Of a stretch of 64,000 nucleotides of DNA, positions 1 through 51,504 are shown one piece after another (the stretch's first letter is position 1; each line of letters opens with the position of its first letter). The position numbers and the translations under genes were made by a program. Origin of the DNA: Puffinus mauretanicus (Eukaryota; Chordata; Aves; Procellariiformes; Procellariidae); assembly GCA_023333565.1 (NCBI GenBank), contig JAJKFH010002315.1, positions 682,001-746,000 on the forward strand, in the 5' to 3' direction. Below the pieces are notes generated by a model that saw only the letters and a program-made list of their open reading frames with translations, searched no databases and was not told the DNA's origin.

Positions 1-1725
<1,725 letters not shown>

Positions 1726-1749
1726 AATGTGTAGGTTTTTTATTTGTAA

Positions 1750-1755
1750 ATTAAA
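1750..1755 (+). terminator. PSMD7: PSMD7 polyadenylation signal (ATTAAA)
   Basis: ATTAAA lies 25 nt after the stop codon, with a T-rich region (TTCTTTTCTCTTG) downstream. It is the common variant of AATAAA. No AATAAA occurs in the first ~100 nt after the stop, so the 3' UTR is inferred to be only about 45-50 nt. Confidence 0.7.
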
Positions 1756-1775
1756 AATCTTGTAAACTAAATCAC

Positions 1776-3814
1776 TTTGATGCTGGGTTCTTTTCTCTTG
1801 TTGAAATGGTCAGTGCTCTGATTTCCTCTGCTTTGGTACCTGCTTTTTGTGTCCATCATAGCCTGGCTGGATCGACCTACTCAAACTGGCAGCTGGTGCA
1901 ACAAGCTGACAGCCACTGCAGGGCAGACCTGGCAGTCTGGGTCTCAGCCCTGGGCAGGGAAGGGGAAAAAGCCAGGGGGAATTTTTTATTGAATTTTCTT
2001 TAGTGCAGCACTCTTCCCTCCCCCAGTGCTCCTGCAAGGTCTTTTAGGCCAACAGCTGAGGATTTCTACCCTATACTGTGTTAGACTTCATGCTATGTAC
2101 TTGTCTTACCAGGCACTGTGAGTTTTCACTACTGTGTGAGACCTGCTTTATTAGCATCAATTCCTTTTTGAGCTGAGGAGGAGGTGCCGAGTTCTGGAAG
2201 CACCACTGAGTGAATAGCAGAGAGGCTGTTGCTACTGCTGGCTGTTTTCTTCCAGCTGCACCTTGTCCTGGGCTAGTATGATTTTTTTTTCCCTATCCTT
2301 TTTAGCTGGCCAGTGACAAGATCAGGGTTGGCTCTTTTGTTACCTGACACTTTAAAAAAAATATATAGATAAAAACTATACTTCTGGCTCATGTGATGCT
2401 CTGCAGGGCTGGAAACACAGAGGGGCGAGAAGATGGGATCCTGCTCTAGTGAGGAGGGAAGGCTGTGCATGGTGCTACCACGGCGTGAAGGACATCTTCC
2501 CTTCCTCCCGTAAGACATCAGGTCATTACCATATTAGGCTTGCAGTGTGCATACATATTTGCATTTTTCAGGCCTAATTCATTACACTTAGCCAATTTCA
2601 TGCAGCATAGACGTCTGTATATTTCGCCTGGTTCCCATTTGCACAGTCCCTAGGCACCTTGTGGCCTCTTGGCATAGCGCAGGTGGCTGCTGTGACAGCT
2701 TCCACAGCTCCGTGCCAGTGAAGGAACCAGCTTCGCTGCCCGCCTGGGCTGTCAGCTCTGCACAGAGCACCCTGCCAGCCCGCTCTACTCGCTCCTCAAG
2801 TTTCGTGGTTAAAACATTTGTGGTGGCACTGAAACAGGCTGGCCTCTCAGCAGAGCACCGTGCTGGCGTGACACCGGGGAAGCGCTGGGGAGCCTCCTTT
2901 GCACAGCATCTCCAGGGCAGCCATGCCCATAACCTGCCATCCTGTACCACGTCACCATCCCACACCAGGACAGAGGGCGCAGGGGCGGGCTGGACGTGTG
3001 CCGCAGCACTGCAGTAGCCTCTGAAGCCGAATCAAAAGGTGGCTCCTAGGAGATGGGGCAGAGGGGGACGTGCCTCTCCCAGACACAAGGTGCCATCAAT
3101 TCCCCTGCCACCTCCCAGGCCAGGGCCTGAGCCACGCCCGGGGCTCCAGGTGGACGCGAGCGCTGCGTCAGCACGCCAGTGCCAGGAGAGTGCAAAGTGC
3201 CAGCAGCCTGCCCACAGCAGTTGAAGCCTTTCTTCTGGGATTGGGCTGGCACCGGCTGTGCCACGCTTGGCACAAGTACAGACTATTACAAAAAAAAAAA
3301 AAAAAAAAAAAACAACAAACCCCACCACCCCAAACCCACACAAAGAACCAACCAGCCAAGGCAGCTGCTGAAAACCAAAGTCATGGCAAAATTACTGGAT
3401 GCAGGCTGGCCACTGGTGGTATGAATAGTGGGTTTGTTTAGTTCTGCTTCTGTTCCTTTTTACTAAACACCGCCAGCCTATGGCCATTGGCCTCATTCAC
3501 CTGATTTTGTTCCACCAGTGCCGCTGTGGGTTTCACACGGTGGCACAGGGAGGCAGCTCCAGCTCTGGCAAAGATATTTTTATATCTTAAAAATAAAAGA
3601 CATTTTTAGCTGAGTGTGATTATAGGTTGGGTGAAGGCAGGCAGGAGCACTGCACCCGGCCTGACCCTCCTGCGCAGCGTGTGCAGGGAAAAAATACGTA
3701 TTATTTATGACCCTGCTGACAAGCTCCAGGCGCCCATCACAGCCCTTCAGCCGGATAGACCCTGCACATGCACCAGGCTGTCCCCTCGTGTGACACATCG
3801 ACCAGGGACATGCA
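1776..3814. other. PSMD7-WWP2 intergenic region
   Basis: Lies between the two convergent genes. Only short, low-complexity ORFs occur on either strand. It contains an A23 tract at 3290-3312 followed by an A/C-rich stretch. No exon, RNA gene or recognisable transposon was identified. Confidence 0.6.
3290..3312. repeat. A23 homopolymer with A/C-rich flank
   Basis: 23 consecutive A on the + strand, then ACAACAAACCCCACC-type sequence to about 3350. It may be the tail of an old retrocopy or simply a simple repeat. No parent sequence was recognised upstream. Confidence 0.85.
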
Positions 3815-3833
3815 CCTCGGCAGCTGCTTATTG

Positions 3834-3839
3834 TTTATT
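3834..3839 (-). terminator. WWP2: WWP2 distal polyadenylation signal
   Basis: TTTATT on the + strand gives AATAAA on the WWP2 strand, about 1.06 kb after the stop codon. Confidence 0.55.
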
Positions 3840-4454
3840 GCACAAGAAGTCGGTGTCGCTGAGGCTGGATGGTGCAGTACAAAACTATCCGGTTACCGGT
3901 CAAAAGCTATTGCAGTGTCTTCTATCCATAGACTTCCTTTATGTACAGCTATGTACACCGATGCTCACGCGGATCCATCTCCCCGGTGCACACTGCGGGG
4001 GTAGCAGCAGAGATGGCATCCAGGCGAGGGGCAGAGGCCCCTGATCCTGCCCTCAGCTGCAGCTCTGGGAGCTCCTGCTGCCAGCCTGGCTGACGACCGA
4101 GGAAACACAGGGAGTTCAGGCTGAACCCACAAACCAAGGAAAGGCCAGATGTGACCGGAGCCCCTGAGGCTGCTGCGGAGCACCAGCTCCGAGCAACAAA
4201 CCACTTAACTATTAAATACAGCTGCACAGGGGCCACACGTTTGCAAATCAAAACGCGCAAGGAACATGGTCAGCCAGGACCTGGGTCCAGGCGGCTGCGG
4301 GTCTGGCATGGGAAGGGGCCGTCCCAGCACTTGTGCGGAGCATCGGCCCCAGCGGCATTGACTGGGGGTTCCCTGTTAACTTTGCTGGGTGCAGGATAGG
4401 GTCCAAAAGTGACCTGAGAGTTGGTTCAAGAGCCATTTCCCCTCCTTACCTACA

Positions 4455-4460
4455 TTTATT
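4455..4460 (-). terminator. WWP2: WWP2 proximal polyadenylation signal candidate
   Basis: AATAAA on the minus strand about 440 nt after the WWP2 stop. It could give a short 3' UTR. Which signal is used cannot be told from sequence. Confidence 0.4.
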
Positions 4461-4896
4461 AAAATGCCATGAGAAGGCAGAAAACACTAGGGGGAAAAAA
4501 AATAGCCTGTGCCGAAACCAGATCTCATTTAACTGTGTCTGCGAGGAGGGACTGGGGAGCCTCGGTGCACCACGCGCTGCCTGCCAAGGCCCAGGGCTTC
4601 GTCCCGTCCCCTCTGCGCCAGCCCACACCCCTCGCAAGCTGAGCGGAGCCAGGCTTTTGCATCCACCTCCCCGTCACGCCTCGAATTTGTTTGGGGAGGG
4701 AAATGCAGACCCATTTCCCCCGGGGCCGCGTTAGTGCAGATCTTGCACAGGAACAAGAGCAACAGTGTCCGCAGCTGCCTGTGCACCATCCTGTGGAGAG
4801 GGCTCGGCGCTGGGCTCCGTGGGCGCCGGCAGGCAGGACCTCGCGGCCGGCAGCGCTCCAGGGCCCTCCCCACCCCGGGAAAGCACCAAAGCTCCG

Positions 4897-44171
<39,275 letters not shown>

Positions 44172-44185
44172 GGCATCACCCCTGG

Positions 44186-47100
44186 CTGGAATCAGAGAGA
44201 GGAGACACCTCAGCACCGCTCCCACTGTGCAGAGGAAGCCGGGGCTGCATGGGGGTCCCAGGTCAGCCCCTCTGGGCCCGAATGCAGCCCAGCCATTACT
44301 GCAAGTGACCCACGTGGCAGGGAGACTTGGCAATGGACAGGCACACGCCTGGTAAACACAGGTTCCCTCTCACTCCTGATAAACCAGCCCTGCACCCCAG
44401 GCAATGGCAACGCTGCGCCTAGGGAGAGAAACTCCCCTTCAACGGCGCTGCCATGGCCTGAAGGGATCCAAGCTGGGCAGCACTCAGCCCTCTGGACACC
44501 CCATTTGGGCGGCTGCAGCTCACCCTGATCCAAAGGTCGCTGCCGGTCACAGCCGGCACGAGGACAGAGCAGTCTCCAAAGCCTTCAGCAGATACGCTGT
44601 CTCACACCCTGCTCTGTACTGCTGAGCAGCAACACCGGCTCTTATGCATGGCCACCACACAAGGGATCCCTCGGAAAGGACGAGGCAGTGACACCGGCAG
44701 AATAGAGGAGGGTCCGGTCACAGCATGGGGAAGCAGCCGCATCCCTCAGGGACAGCCCAGGTCTCTTCCTGGCAGCAAAATCCCACAGAAAAATCGGTCC
44801 CATCTACTCTAACAGACTGTGGAGGGGACGGGGACTGCAGCCGCTCTGAACACAGAGAAGGATCACACTGCGGAGCAGGCTACAAGCCCAGACCTCCACT
44901 TCCCCAAGCGCTCACCAATTCCTCACTCTCCGGCACCACGTCACTGTCACTGCAGGCACAGCGCTTCCCCCTGCCGCTCTGCTGCAGCTTTCCCCTGGAG
45001 TCACCCACTGGGGACAGGGAGCAGGCAGGAAGGACGCAGGCTGTAACACCGGGGACGCTGGCAGAACACGTGGCTGGGCGCCTCTGCCGAAACGGTTGAC
45101 CACGAAGTAGAAGGATGAGGTCACGTATCACGCAGAAGCACGAGGTGCTCGCTCTGGGACCAGAGTCAGCTATCGACTCGCACCGTCCTCCTGAGCCTGC
45201 GGGCAGCAGTGCTCCTCTCCGCACTTCCCAGGCAGAGGAGCTGGAAAGGATGCGCCGAGTGCGGGCGCCTGCAGTGGGTGTCAAGGTCACGGACCAGAGG
45301 GTCCCTGCCTGTGCAAGCCCCTGACACAGTGGGGCAGACGGAGGCATTTGCTGCCCAACCCCAAGCAGGAGCCAAGAGGAGCCTCACTGCTGTCTCCCGG
45401 GGCTCAGATGGGGTCAAACCTGATCCCCCTCCAAAGCCACCAAAGCAAGAGCACCCTTCCTGCCCAGCCCTGGACCGGACTGCCCGCCAACCTCTCTCTC
45501 GCCTGACCAGGGGGGAGAAGCATGAAAAGTGGAGAAGAGCATCTCCAGCAGCTCCAGGCTCTGCCACCTCCCCTCTCATGCTGGATTCTCTCTCTCTCTT
45601 CCCTGCCCCTCTCCCCACACCCTCATTAGACCTCAAGAAGCTCCATCTCAAAGCCATGTTTCTTCTTAAATCCCCTCTCATGAACTCCATGCCAGTCTCT
45701 GCTCTCCATGCCAGCCCCATGCAACCTCACCTCCGCCCCCAGCACGGCAAACCCTCCCAGGACTCCGTGCTGAGCCGAGACCTGGCCGGTGCCTTGTACA
45801 GTCCCCACCTCTGCCTGGAAAACCTCGTTTGATGCCAGACTTGCTGCTGTCTTGGCTCTGTCAGATGGTGGCTGGAGGCTCGCTAACACATGCCGATCTC
45901 CTCCCCCTCAGTGGGGGAGAGCTGACTTACGGAGGGAGGTCCTTCACGAGACTAATTGCACTTGCTATTACTACAGTTACTCCTACGGCAATTACCCCGG
46001 CCCACAGATCACGCCGGCCTTCCCTTAGGATACTGTTATTCCTCGTGTTTGTTATGACTCCCCAGCTCCGGATCACCACTTATTTCATTAGCGCCATTAA
46101 GCAGGCCCACAGCAAACAGCCAGGCGCACGTGCCCCTCCTAAGCGGCACCTCCTGCGGCAGCCTGTGACCAGCCCCCGGGCGAGACCGACCAGCCAGCTT
46201 GTCCTGCAGCCTCCGACACTAACGTGAGTGACCCGCGCCCGAGTTGTTGTGGTAAGACCCAAGGCTCGTTCCCCTGCAGCGCGGGCTCTGGGTCCCCAGT
46301 CCTCCCTCGCAGTCATGGGTGCTGCTTTTGCTCTTCTCCAGCCGTCCCCCATGGCGATGCCAGCCTTGTCAGCCCTGCCGCCCTCTGCCAGCTCCGCCAG
46401 AGAAGGCGATTTGGGATCCGTTAATCACCGAGCGTTACCTGTTACAGAGGCACTTCCACTTTCCAGCTCTCGCTCCGCACACGCGTCCCCTCGCAGCCCT
46501 GCTGCTCTCCCCATTCCCACTGTACGCCAGCGCCGGGGCGCAGACCAGAGCCTGAGTGACGCGCCTGCCATGCGCTCGCAGACTCGCCTGAGCATCCCAA
46601 GGCAGAAGGGGGCCCCGGGCCAGACCGGCCGCCGGTTTCCTCACTGCACCCTCCCGCGTGAGAGGATGGCGGAGACCCTTCCCGCACGGGCTGTGTTTAT
46701 CCTTTTTTCTTTTAAGTCTTCGCTCTTTCCCAGTTTCTTTCTTCCTGATTCTACATCATTTCACTGTCGCTTGCTTTAATTTCCCCGGCCACGTTAAACA
46801 CCTCTCAGCTGTCAGAACCCCCCCGTGTTCAGCGCCATTCCTCAGGCACAGCTTTCCTCTCCGAGCAGCTTTTTTCCGCTCCCGCACGCTCCATTTGCTG
46901 CTTCCACCCTTTGCAGAGTCGGCCTGTGGCGGGTGCAGGCCTGGGGCGCTCCCCCACCGACACACGGGCGCAGGTCCCCCTCTTTCCGAGGCCGCGGCCT
47001 CCCCTCCCCTGGGGCCTGGCCTCCCCTGGCCTCCCTGGGGCTCCCGCCGCCGACGGCCCGGCCTCGCCTCCCGGGGACGCGGGGGCCCTGCCGCCGTCCT

Positions 47101-47548
47101 GCTAGCGCAAGGCTCACCCGCAGGGCCGCAGAGCTGTGGCGGGGCTGGGGCAACAGCCCCGGGGGCCGGGCACCCCCCCACCCACCGCCGCCGCAGGGAC
47201 CGGACCGGGTCCTGCCCCGCAGCCGGAGCCGGGTGCCGGTTCGCCCCGCACAGAACCGGGCCGGGCAGCGACGGCGACAGGGGGCAAAGCGTCCCCGCCA
47301 CGGCCGGGCTCCGCGGGCCGCCACCGCCGCCCCGGGGGCACCGCGAAGGGGAGACGGCGGCCCGGACAGCCCTCCCCGCGGGCCCCGCCGCCCCGGGCCT
47401 CACCTCGCCGGGCCGGTACCGCCCCGGGGCGGGCAGAGCCCGCGGCCGAGCGGCGCCCGGGGCGCCCCGCCAGGCCCTGCCCGCCGGACGGACCGTACCG
47501 GGAAGCCCCGGCCGCCCCCCGCCCTGCCGCGTCCCGCCACCGAGTTAC
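44186..47548 (-). other. WWP2: WWP2 first intron (inferred)
   Basis: Lies between the exon with the start codon and the CpG-island promoter. No coding exon was seen. CpG density rises steeply from about 46,900 toward 47,550. Confidence 0.5.
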
Positions 47549-47625
47549 CGGCGACCGCTCCGCTCCCGCTTCCGGCTCCGGCGCCCGTCGTCATGTGACA
47601 CCAGCCCGTCACCTGACCGCGCCGC
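47549..47625 (-). other. WWP2: candidate WWP2 non-coding first exon
   Basis: A minus-strand donor GTAACT at 47548-47543 follows GCCG and would end a first exon starting within the CpG island. An alternative donor, GAGGTGAGG, at about 47404-47398 is a better consensus match. Either or both may be used; the 5' limit is a guess. Confidence 0.35.
47591..47598. promoter_or_regulatory. M-box/CLEAR-like E-box (TCATGTGA)
   Basis: Palindrome-like TCATGTGA, the preferred site of MITF/TFE and USF-type factors, in the shared WWP2/NOB1 promoter. Confidence 0.35.
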
Positions 47626-47679
47626 CCGGAAGCGGTCACGCGGTCCGAGGTGCTGCCGTTCCCGGCCTGCCCCGCGCGG

Positions 47680-47699
47680 ACTACAGCTCCCGGCGGGCA
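47680..47699 (+). promoter_or_regulatory. ZNF143/THAP11-type motif
   Basis: ACTACAGCTCCCGGCGGGC fits the conserved promoter element ACTACAnnTCCCrgmrkGC, bound by ZNF143 and THAP11 and typical of bidirectional housekeeping promoters. It sits 31 bp upstream of the first NOB1 ATG. Confidence 0.65.
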
Positions 47700-47729
47700 G
47701 CGCGGCGGGTACGGGTGGCGGCGGGGGCC

Positions 47730-47807
47730 ATGGGGCGCGCGGACATGGCGCGCGTGGCGCACGTCGTGGCCGACACCGGCGCCTTCCTCAGCGCCGCCCC
47801 GCTGCAG
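47730..47807 (+). CDS. NOB1: NOB1 exon 1 coding part
   Basis: Residues 1-26, MGRADMARVAHVVADTGAFL then SAAPLQ. The first ATG (GGGCCATGG) was chosen because it is upstream with an optimal context; the second (47745) gives a protein five residues shorter. Donor GTACGG. Confidence 0.9.
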
Positions 47808-50185
47808 GTACGGGGGGGCGGGGGCGGGGGGGCCGGGGCCCGGGGCGCCGGGCCGGTCCTGTCTGACGGCGCTGCCCGCAGGACATCGCGCAGAACCTGT
47901 ACACCGTGCCCGAGGTGCTGGCCGAGATCCGCGACAGGCCGACGCGCCGCCGCCTGGCCGCGCTGCCCTGCCCGCTGCGCCTCCGCCGCCCGCGGCCCGA
48001 CGTCCTGCGCCTCGGTGAGTACCGGGCCCCGGCGGCCCGGCCCGGGCCCCGGCGCCTCGGGGGGGCCGACGTCCCGGCTCCCCGCGGCCCGGCTGACGGC
48101 TCCACTCCCGCCCCTTCCCCCCGCCGCGCAGTGACCGACTTCTCCAAGAAGACCGGGGACTACCCCAGCCTCTCGGCCGCCGACCTGCAGGTGCTCGCCC
48201 TCACCTGCCAGCTGCAGGCCGAGACCGACGGCCCCGGCTGCCTCCGCTGGGAGCCCCAGGACAAGGTAGGGCCCGCCCCCGGGGATGGGGCCCCGTCCCC
48301 GGGGTGCCCCGCCGACCCCCCGTGCTGCCTCCCCAGGTGCGGCTCAGCTCCACCCCGCGGCACCCCGAGGCCTCCCTGCACCTCGCCGGCTTCCATCTGC
48401 CTGCCAAGGTAAGGGACGGGGGCACAGTGCTGCGAGGTGAGGCGCTGAGGACGGGGCCCTCCGGGCCATGGGGACGCAGCCCCGCAGAGCCCCGGGCAGT
48501 GGCGGGTGAGGGTCTCTGTGTCCTGTGTCCCCCCGCAGCACAAGCGCCCGGGGAAAGGCCAGCGTCAACCCAGCCCCGAGAGGAGCACGGTCGCATCTGA
48601 GAGCGACGAGTTCAGCTCCTTCCTCTACTGGCGAGCCCCCCTGCCCAGCATTGAGGAGGAGCTGCAGGAGCTGCTGGTGAGACCCGGAGCGTCCTCTCCT
48701 CGCTGTCCTTGCAGCCCTGGTTTCTGACCGGGAGCGTGGCGTGTGTCATAGCTGACTGTCTTCTCCGCCCCAGAAAGCTCAGGCTGTCTCCGTTAGCCCA
48801 GAGAGCACTGAGGAGCACCAGAGCTCTGAGGATGGGGCCAGTGCTGAGGAAGAGGAGGACGAGGAGGAGAGTGATGATGAGGGTTGGATAACACCCAGCA
48901 ACCTCAAGCAGGTCCAGCAGGACTTGGGGCACTGTGACACTGCTCCCGTCGGCGTCCAGGTCGGCTGCGTCACCACTGACTTTGCCATGCAGGTGGGTGC
49001 TGGCTGCTGCCCTGCACGGGACCGGCTCCAGCCTCAGGGCTGGTTAAACCAGCACACCGAGGCAGAGGAGCGCATTGCCGAGTCCTCTGGACAGGATGAG
49101 AGCAGCTTTGTGACGGCTCCTTTTATCTTAAAAGCAGCCAGTTATCTCTGTTGCAGAGGCCTCTGCAAAGCCCATTGGCATCGCTTCCGTCAGCCTCTGG
49201 CTGCCTGGGCTGCCAAACCCGGTTAAAGCTCCTGGCAGTCCCAGCTCACGCCATCCCGGTTTCTCCCCCCTCGTTGCAGAATGTGCTGCTGCAGATGGGC
49301 CTCCACGTGCTGGCGGTGAACGGCATGCTGATCCGCCAGGCCAGGAGCTACATCCTCCGCTGCCACGGCTGCTTCAAGTGAGTGTGTGCACAGAGCGGCG
49401 CTGCCCTCGGCACGGGCGTGCGGTGCTTGCTGGGGCTGGGTGGATGATCCTGCTCGTGGGCTGAGGCTGTGTTCCACGGCCCAGGGAGCAGTAAACCCGC
49501 TCTGTCCCTGTCTTGCAGGACCACTTCGGACATGACCAAGGTTTTCTGTCCCCATTGCGGTAACAAGACCCTGAAGAAGGTTGCAGTGAGCATCAGCGAT
49601 GATGGGAGCCTCCACATGCATTTCTCCCGCAACCCCAAGGTGCTGAACCCCCGAGGGCTCAGGGTGAGTGGCGTCACGTGCTGGGCGGCTGCGGCTGGGA
49701 CCAGGGCCCGGCCTGCAGCTGATGGGTCGGAGGGAACCGTTGCCAGATGGGAGCCAAAGCAAAGCTGTGATCGTCCTTCAGATGTTCCACTTGACCCCAG
49801 GGCTTTTGGGCTTCATTTGCTCCGATCTTCGCTAGAGGCCTGCAGTCATCTTCCAAGTCCCTTTGAGCAAGAGTTGCCCCTGAAGCGAGTTTAATGACTG
49901 CTTTTCTCTTGGCAGTACCCGCTGCCGGCCCCGAAAGGAGGGAAGCACGCGAACAACCCTCACCTGGTGGAAGACCAGCCCTTCCCGCAGCAGCGGCTGT
50001 CCCGCAAGGCCAGGCAGAAGACCAACGTCTTCGACCCCGACTACGTTGCCGGGGTCTCACCCTTTGCGGAAAACGACATCTACAGCCGCGCGGCCAATCT
50101 GCAAATCCGGGACGCGGCGCTGGGCGCTGGCAGGAGGCGCCTGAACCCCAACGCCGTGACGAAGAAGTTTGTGAAGAGGCGGTGA
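47730..50185 (+). CDS. NOB1: NOB1, PIN-domain endonuclease of 18S rRNA maturation (complete, 9 exons)
   Basis: NOB1 cuts the 3' end of pre-18S rRNA in late 40S particles. Nine exons (47730-47807, 47882-48014, 48132-48265, 48337-48408, 48539-48676, 48774-48992, 49280-49377, 49519-49663, 49916-50185) join in phase to 428 residues (human 412, from memory). N-terminal PIN domain: HVVADTGAFL with the catalytic Asp15, and SKKTGDYPSLSAADLQVLAL with a second acidic residue. An acidic Ser/Glu/Asp stretch precedes GWITPSNLKQ. The zinc ribbon has Cys286, Cys289, Cys301 and Cys304 (CHGC and CPHC). The basic C-terminus ends GAGRRRLNPNAVTKKFVKRR. Introns are tiny (71-287 bp). Two in-frame ATGs, at 47730 and 47745, both have good Kozak context; the second corresponds to the human start. 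Confidence 0.97.
47882..48014 (+). CDS. NOB1: NOB1 exon 2 (PIN domain)
   Basis: Residues 27-70, DIAQNLYTVPEVLAEIRDRP and TRRRLAALPCPLRLRRPRPD. Very GC-rich, with more arginine and proline than the human exon. Confidence 0.95.
48132..48265 (+). CDS. NOB1: NOB1 exon 3 (PIN domain)
   Basis: Residues 71-115, TDFSKKTGDYPSLSAADLQV and LALTCQLQAETDG. Contains the second acidic cluster of the PIN active site. Confidence 0.96.
48337..48408 (+). CDS. NOB1: NOB1 exon 4
   Basis: Residues 116-139, VRLSSTPRHPEASLHLAGFH then LPAK. Phase 0 at both ends. Confidence 0.93.
48539..48676 (+). CDS. NOB1: NOB1 exon 5
   Basis: Residues 140-185, variable HKRPGKGQRQPSPER then conserved ESDEFSSFLYWRAPLPSIEE and LQELL. 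Confidence 0.94.
48774..48992 (+). CDS. NOB1: NOB1 exon 6 (acidic linker)
   Basis: Residues 186-258. An acidic run (AEEEEDEEESDDE) leads to GWITPSNLKQVQQDLG and VGCVTTDFAMQ. Confidence 0.95.
49280..49377 (+). CDS. NOB1: NOB1 exon 7 (first zinc knuckle)
   Basis: Residues 259-290, NVLLQMGLHVLAVNGMLIRQ then ARSYILRCHGCF. Ends AA before the donor GTGAGT. Confidence 0.97.
49519..49663 (+). CDS. NOB1: NOB1 exon 8 (second zinc knuckle)
   Basis: Residues 291-339, TTSDMTKVFCPHCGNKTLKK and HMHFSRNPKVLNPRGLR. Confidence 0.97.
49916..50185 (+). CDS. NOB1: NOB1 exon 9 (C-terminus)
   Basis: Residues 340-428, from YPLPAPKGGKHANNPHLVED through LSRKARQKTNVFDPDY and VAGVSPFAENDIYSR to the basic tail and TGA at 50183-50185. 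Confidence 0.97.
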   Translation, partial: YPLPAPKGGKHANNPHLVEDQPFPQQRLSRKARQKTNVFDPDYVAGVSPFAENDIYSRAANLQIRDAALGAGRRRLNPNAVTKKFVKRR

Positions 50186-50496
50186 AGGGCGCGACGGGGC
50201 CCTCTGCAGCCGGTGCTGCGAGGGAAGGACCGTCCGCCCGGGCCTTGCACGTTGCTGCCTGACGGCTCCGGGAGGGCGAGGCCTCTCCCAGCACCCTTCC
50301 GAGCGCAGCTGCCCTGGGCAGGGGCCGGGCTTTTCCTTCCACGCTTCTCTGGTGCCTGACAAGTGGCCAGTGATGGTGGGGTGACACTGGGGAGGCTCTG
50401 ACCCGGGATGGCCTGCCAGAACTGGGGGAGCTGGGCGAGGTAGGGGCTTCCACGCTCAGCCCCCAGGATGCCCCAGGCAATGGCTGAGTTGCTAAT

Positions 50497-50502
50497 AATA
50501 AA
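50497..50502 (+). terminator. NOB1: NOB1 polyadenylation signal
   Basis: AATAAA 312 nt after the NOB1 stop, followed by a GT/T-rich stretch (TCTTGTTTCTGTGG). Gives a 3' UTR of about 335 nt. Confidence 0.8.
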
Positions 50503-50524
50503 CACAAACACCCGTGGCACTGAG

Positions 50525-51160
50525 GCTCGGTCTTGTTTCTGTGGCTGCCTGTGCCAGGCTCACGGGCTGGGGTGTGCCTTTAAGCCTCGAGAGGAAGAGG
50601 AGGCTGAGGAGGGAGGGCGTCTCGGGATGTTTTCTTTTCTGCCGTGGCACCACAGTGGCACTAACAAGGGGGGTGGCAGCTCCAGGCAGGGCAAAAGCCA
50701 GGGGCAGGGCGTTGCAGCACGGCCACGTCTGACCCCGGCAGCGGGTGGCGCCCAGGGCTGAAGGGGGAGGCGCTGGGGCAGCACCAGGGCAAAGCCCCTG
50801 GGATGAATCTGCTGACATCTTTCACATTAAAGCATTCTGCCCAGCTCTGGGGGTAATTGCAGTGGTGCAGTTTTTCAAAATTACCAATCCTGGCTGCTGG
50901 CCCCATGGTCCTGCCGGAGGTCAGCAGGAAGGGGAACACGGTCCCGAGCCTCAGCAACCCCCAGATCATTTTTGGCACGTTAGCACAAACACACCAAAGA
51001 TGCAGATAAAGTGGGACTGTGCTAATCCTTCCGGAGAGGCAGGTAATCCCAGGCATCTCTGCTTAGCACTTTCTGGCATTGCCGCCCTCAGGCAGAACAG
51101 CCCCCAGACCCTCCCGGGGGAGACCCCTGCATCTCCCCTCAGGGACAGAGCCCTGCTTTG
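50525..51160. other. NOB1-NFAT5 intergenic gap
   Basis: Lies between the 3' ends of convergent NOB1 and NFAT5. No coding sequence was found on either strand; in particular no piece of NQO1, which occupies this interval in human. Confidence 0.6.
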
Positions 51161-51504
51161 GGTGGGCTATGAAAACAATTTATTGGAATGCTCTGTAATT
51201 TGCAGGCTGGGGTTTGGGTAGTAAAGACGGCAGTTGAGATGGTTGCTTTGGACTTTTACACCACAAAATCGGAAAGAAACATTGCAGTATTTTTTTACAA
51301 GTGTACATGCTTCCAGCGGGATACACCACAGGCACGCATCATCGCGGGCTCCTGCCTTCCCAGTATTTCCTGACCCGAGCGCCATATGGTTCCCAGATGG
51401 GTTGGTGCCGTACTGAAGAATGGACGCTTTCTCCCGGCAGAGAGAAGATGCCCTTGAAAAAACCACCACAAGACTTTACACTGCAAAATGAAAACTTTCA
51501 TTGT

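Larger units (their letters stand above)
3815..4896 (-). other. WWP2: WWP2 3' UTR (inferred extent)
   Basis: Begins after the WWP2 stop codon (4897-4899) and is taken to end about 20 nt beyond the distal AATAAA (minus strand, 3834-3839). A shorter form could end after the proximal AATAAA at 4455-4460. Extent is inference from the signals only. Confidence 0.55.
46900..48130. promoter_or_regulatory. CpG island with WWP2/NOB1 bidirectional promoter
   Basis: Very CpG-rich sequence covering the divergent 5' ends of WWP2 (-) and NOB1 (+). ETS/GABP-like CCGGAAGC motifs occur in both orientations (minus at about 47568-47575, plus at 47626-47633). No TATA box was seen. The divergent arrangement is a family-typical feature of such promoters; start sites are inferred. 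Confidence 0.7.

Noticed and set aside
46658..47866. 402-codon plus-strand ORF across the CpG island
   Set aside because: Pro/Arg/Gly/Ala-rich translation typical of GC-rich promoter sequence; it overlaps the WWP2/NOB1 promoter and NOB1 exon 1 in another frame.
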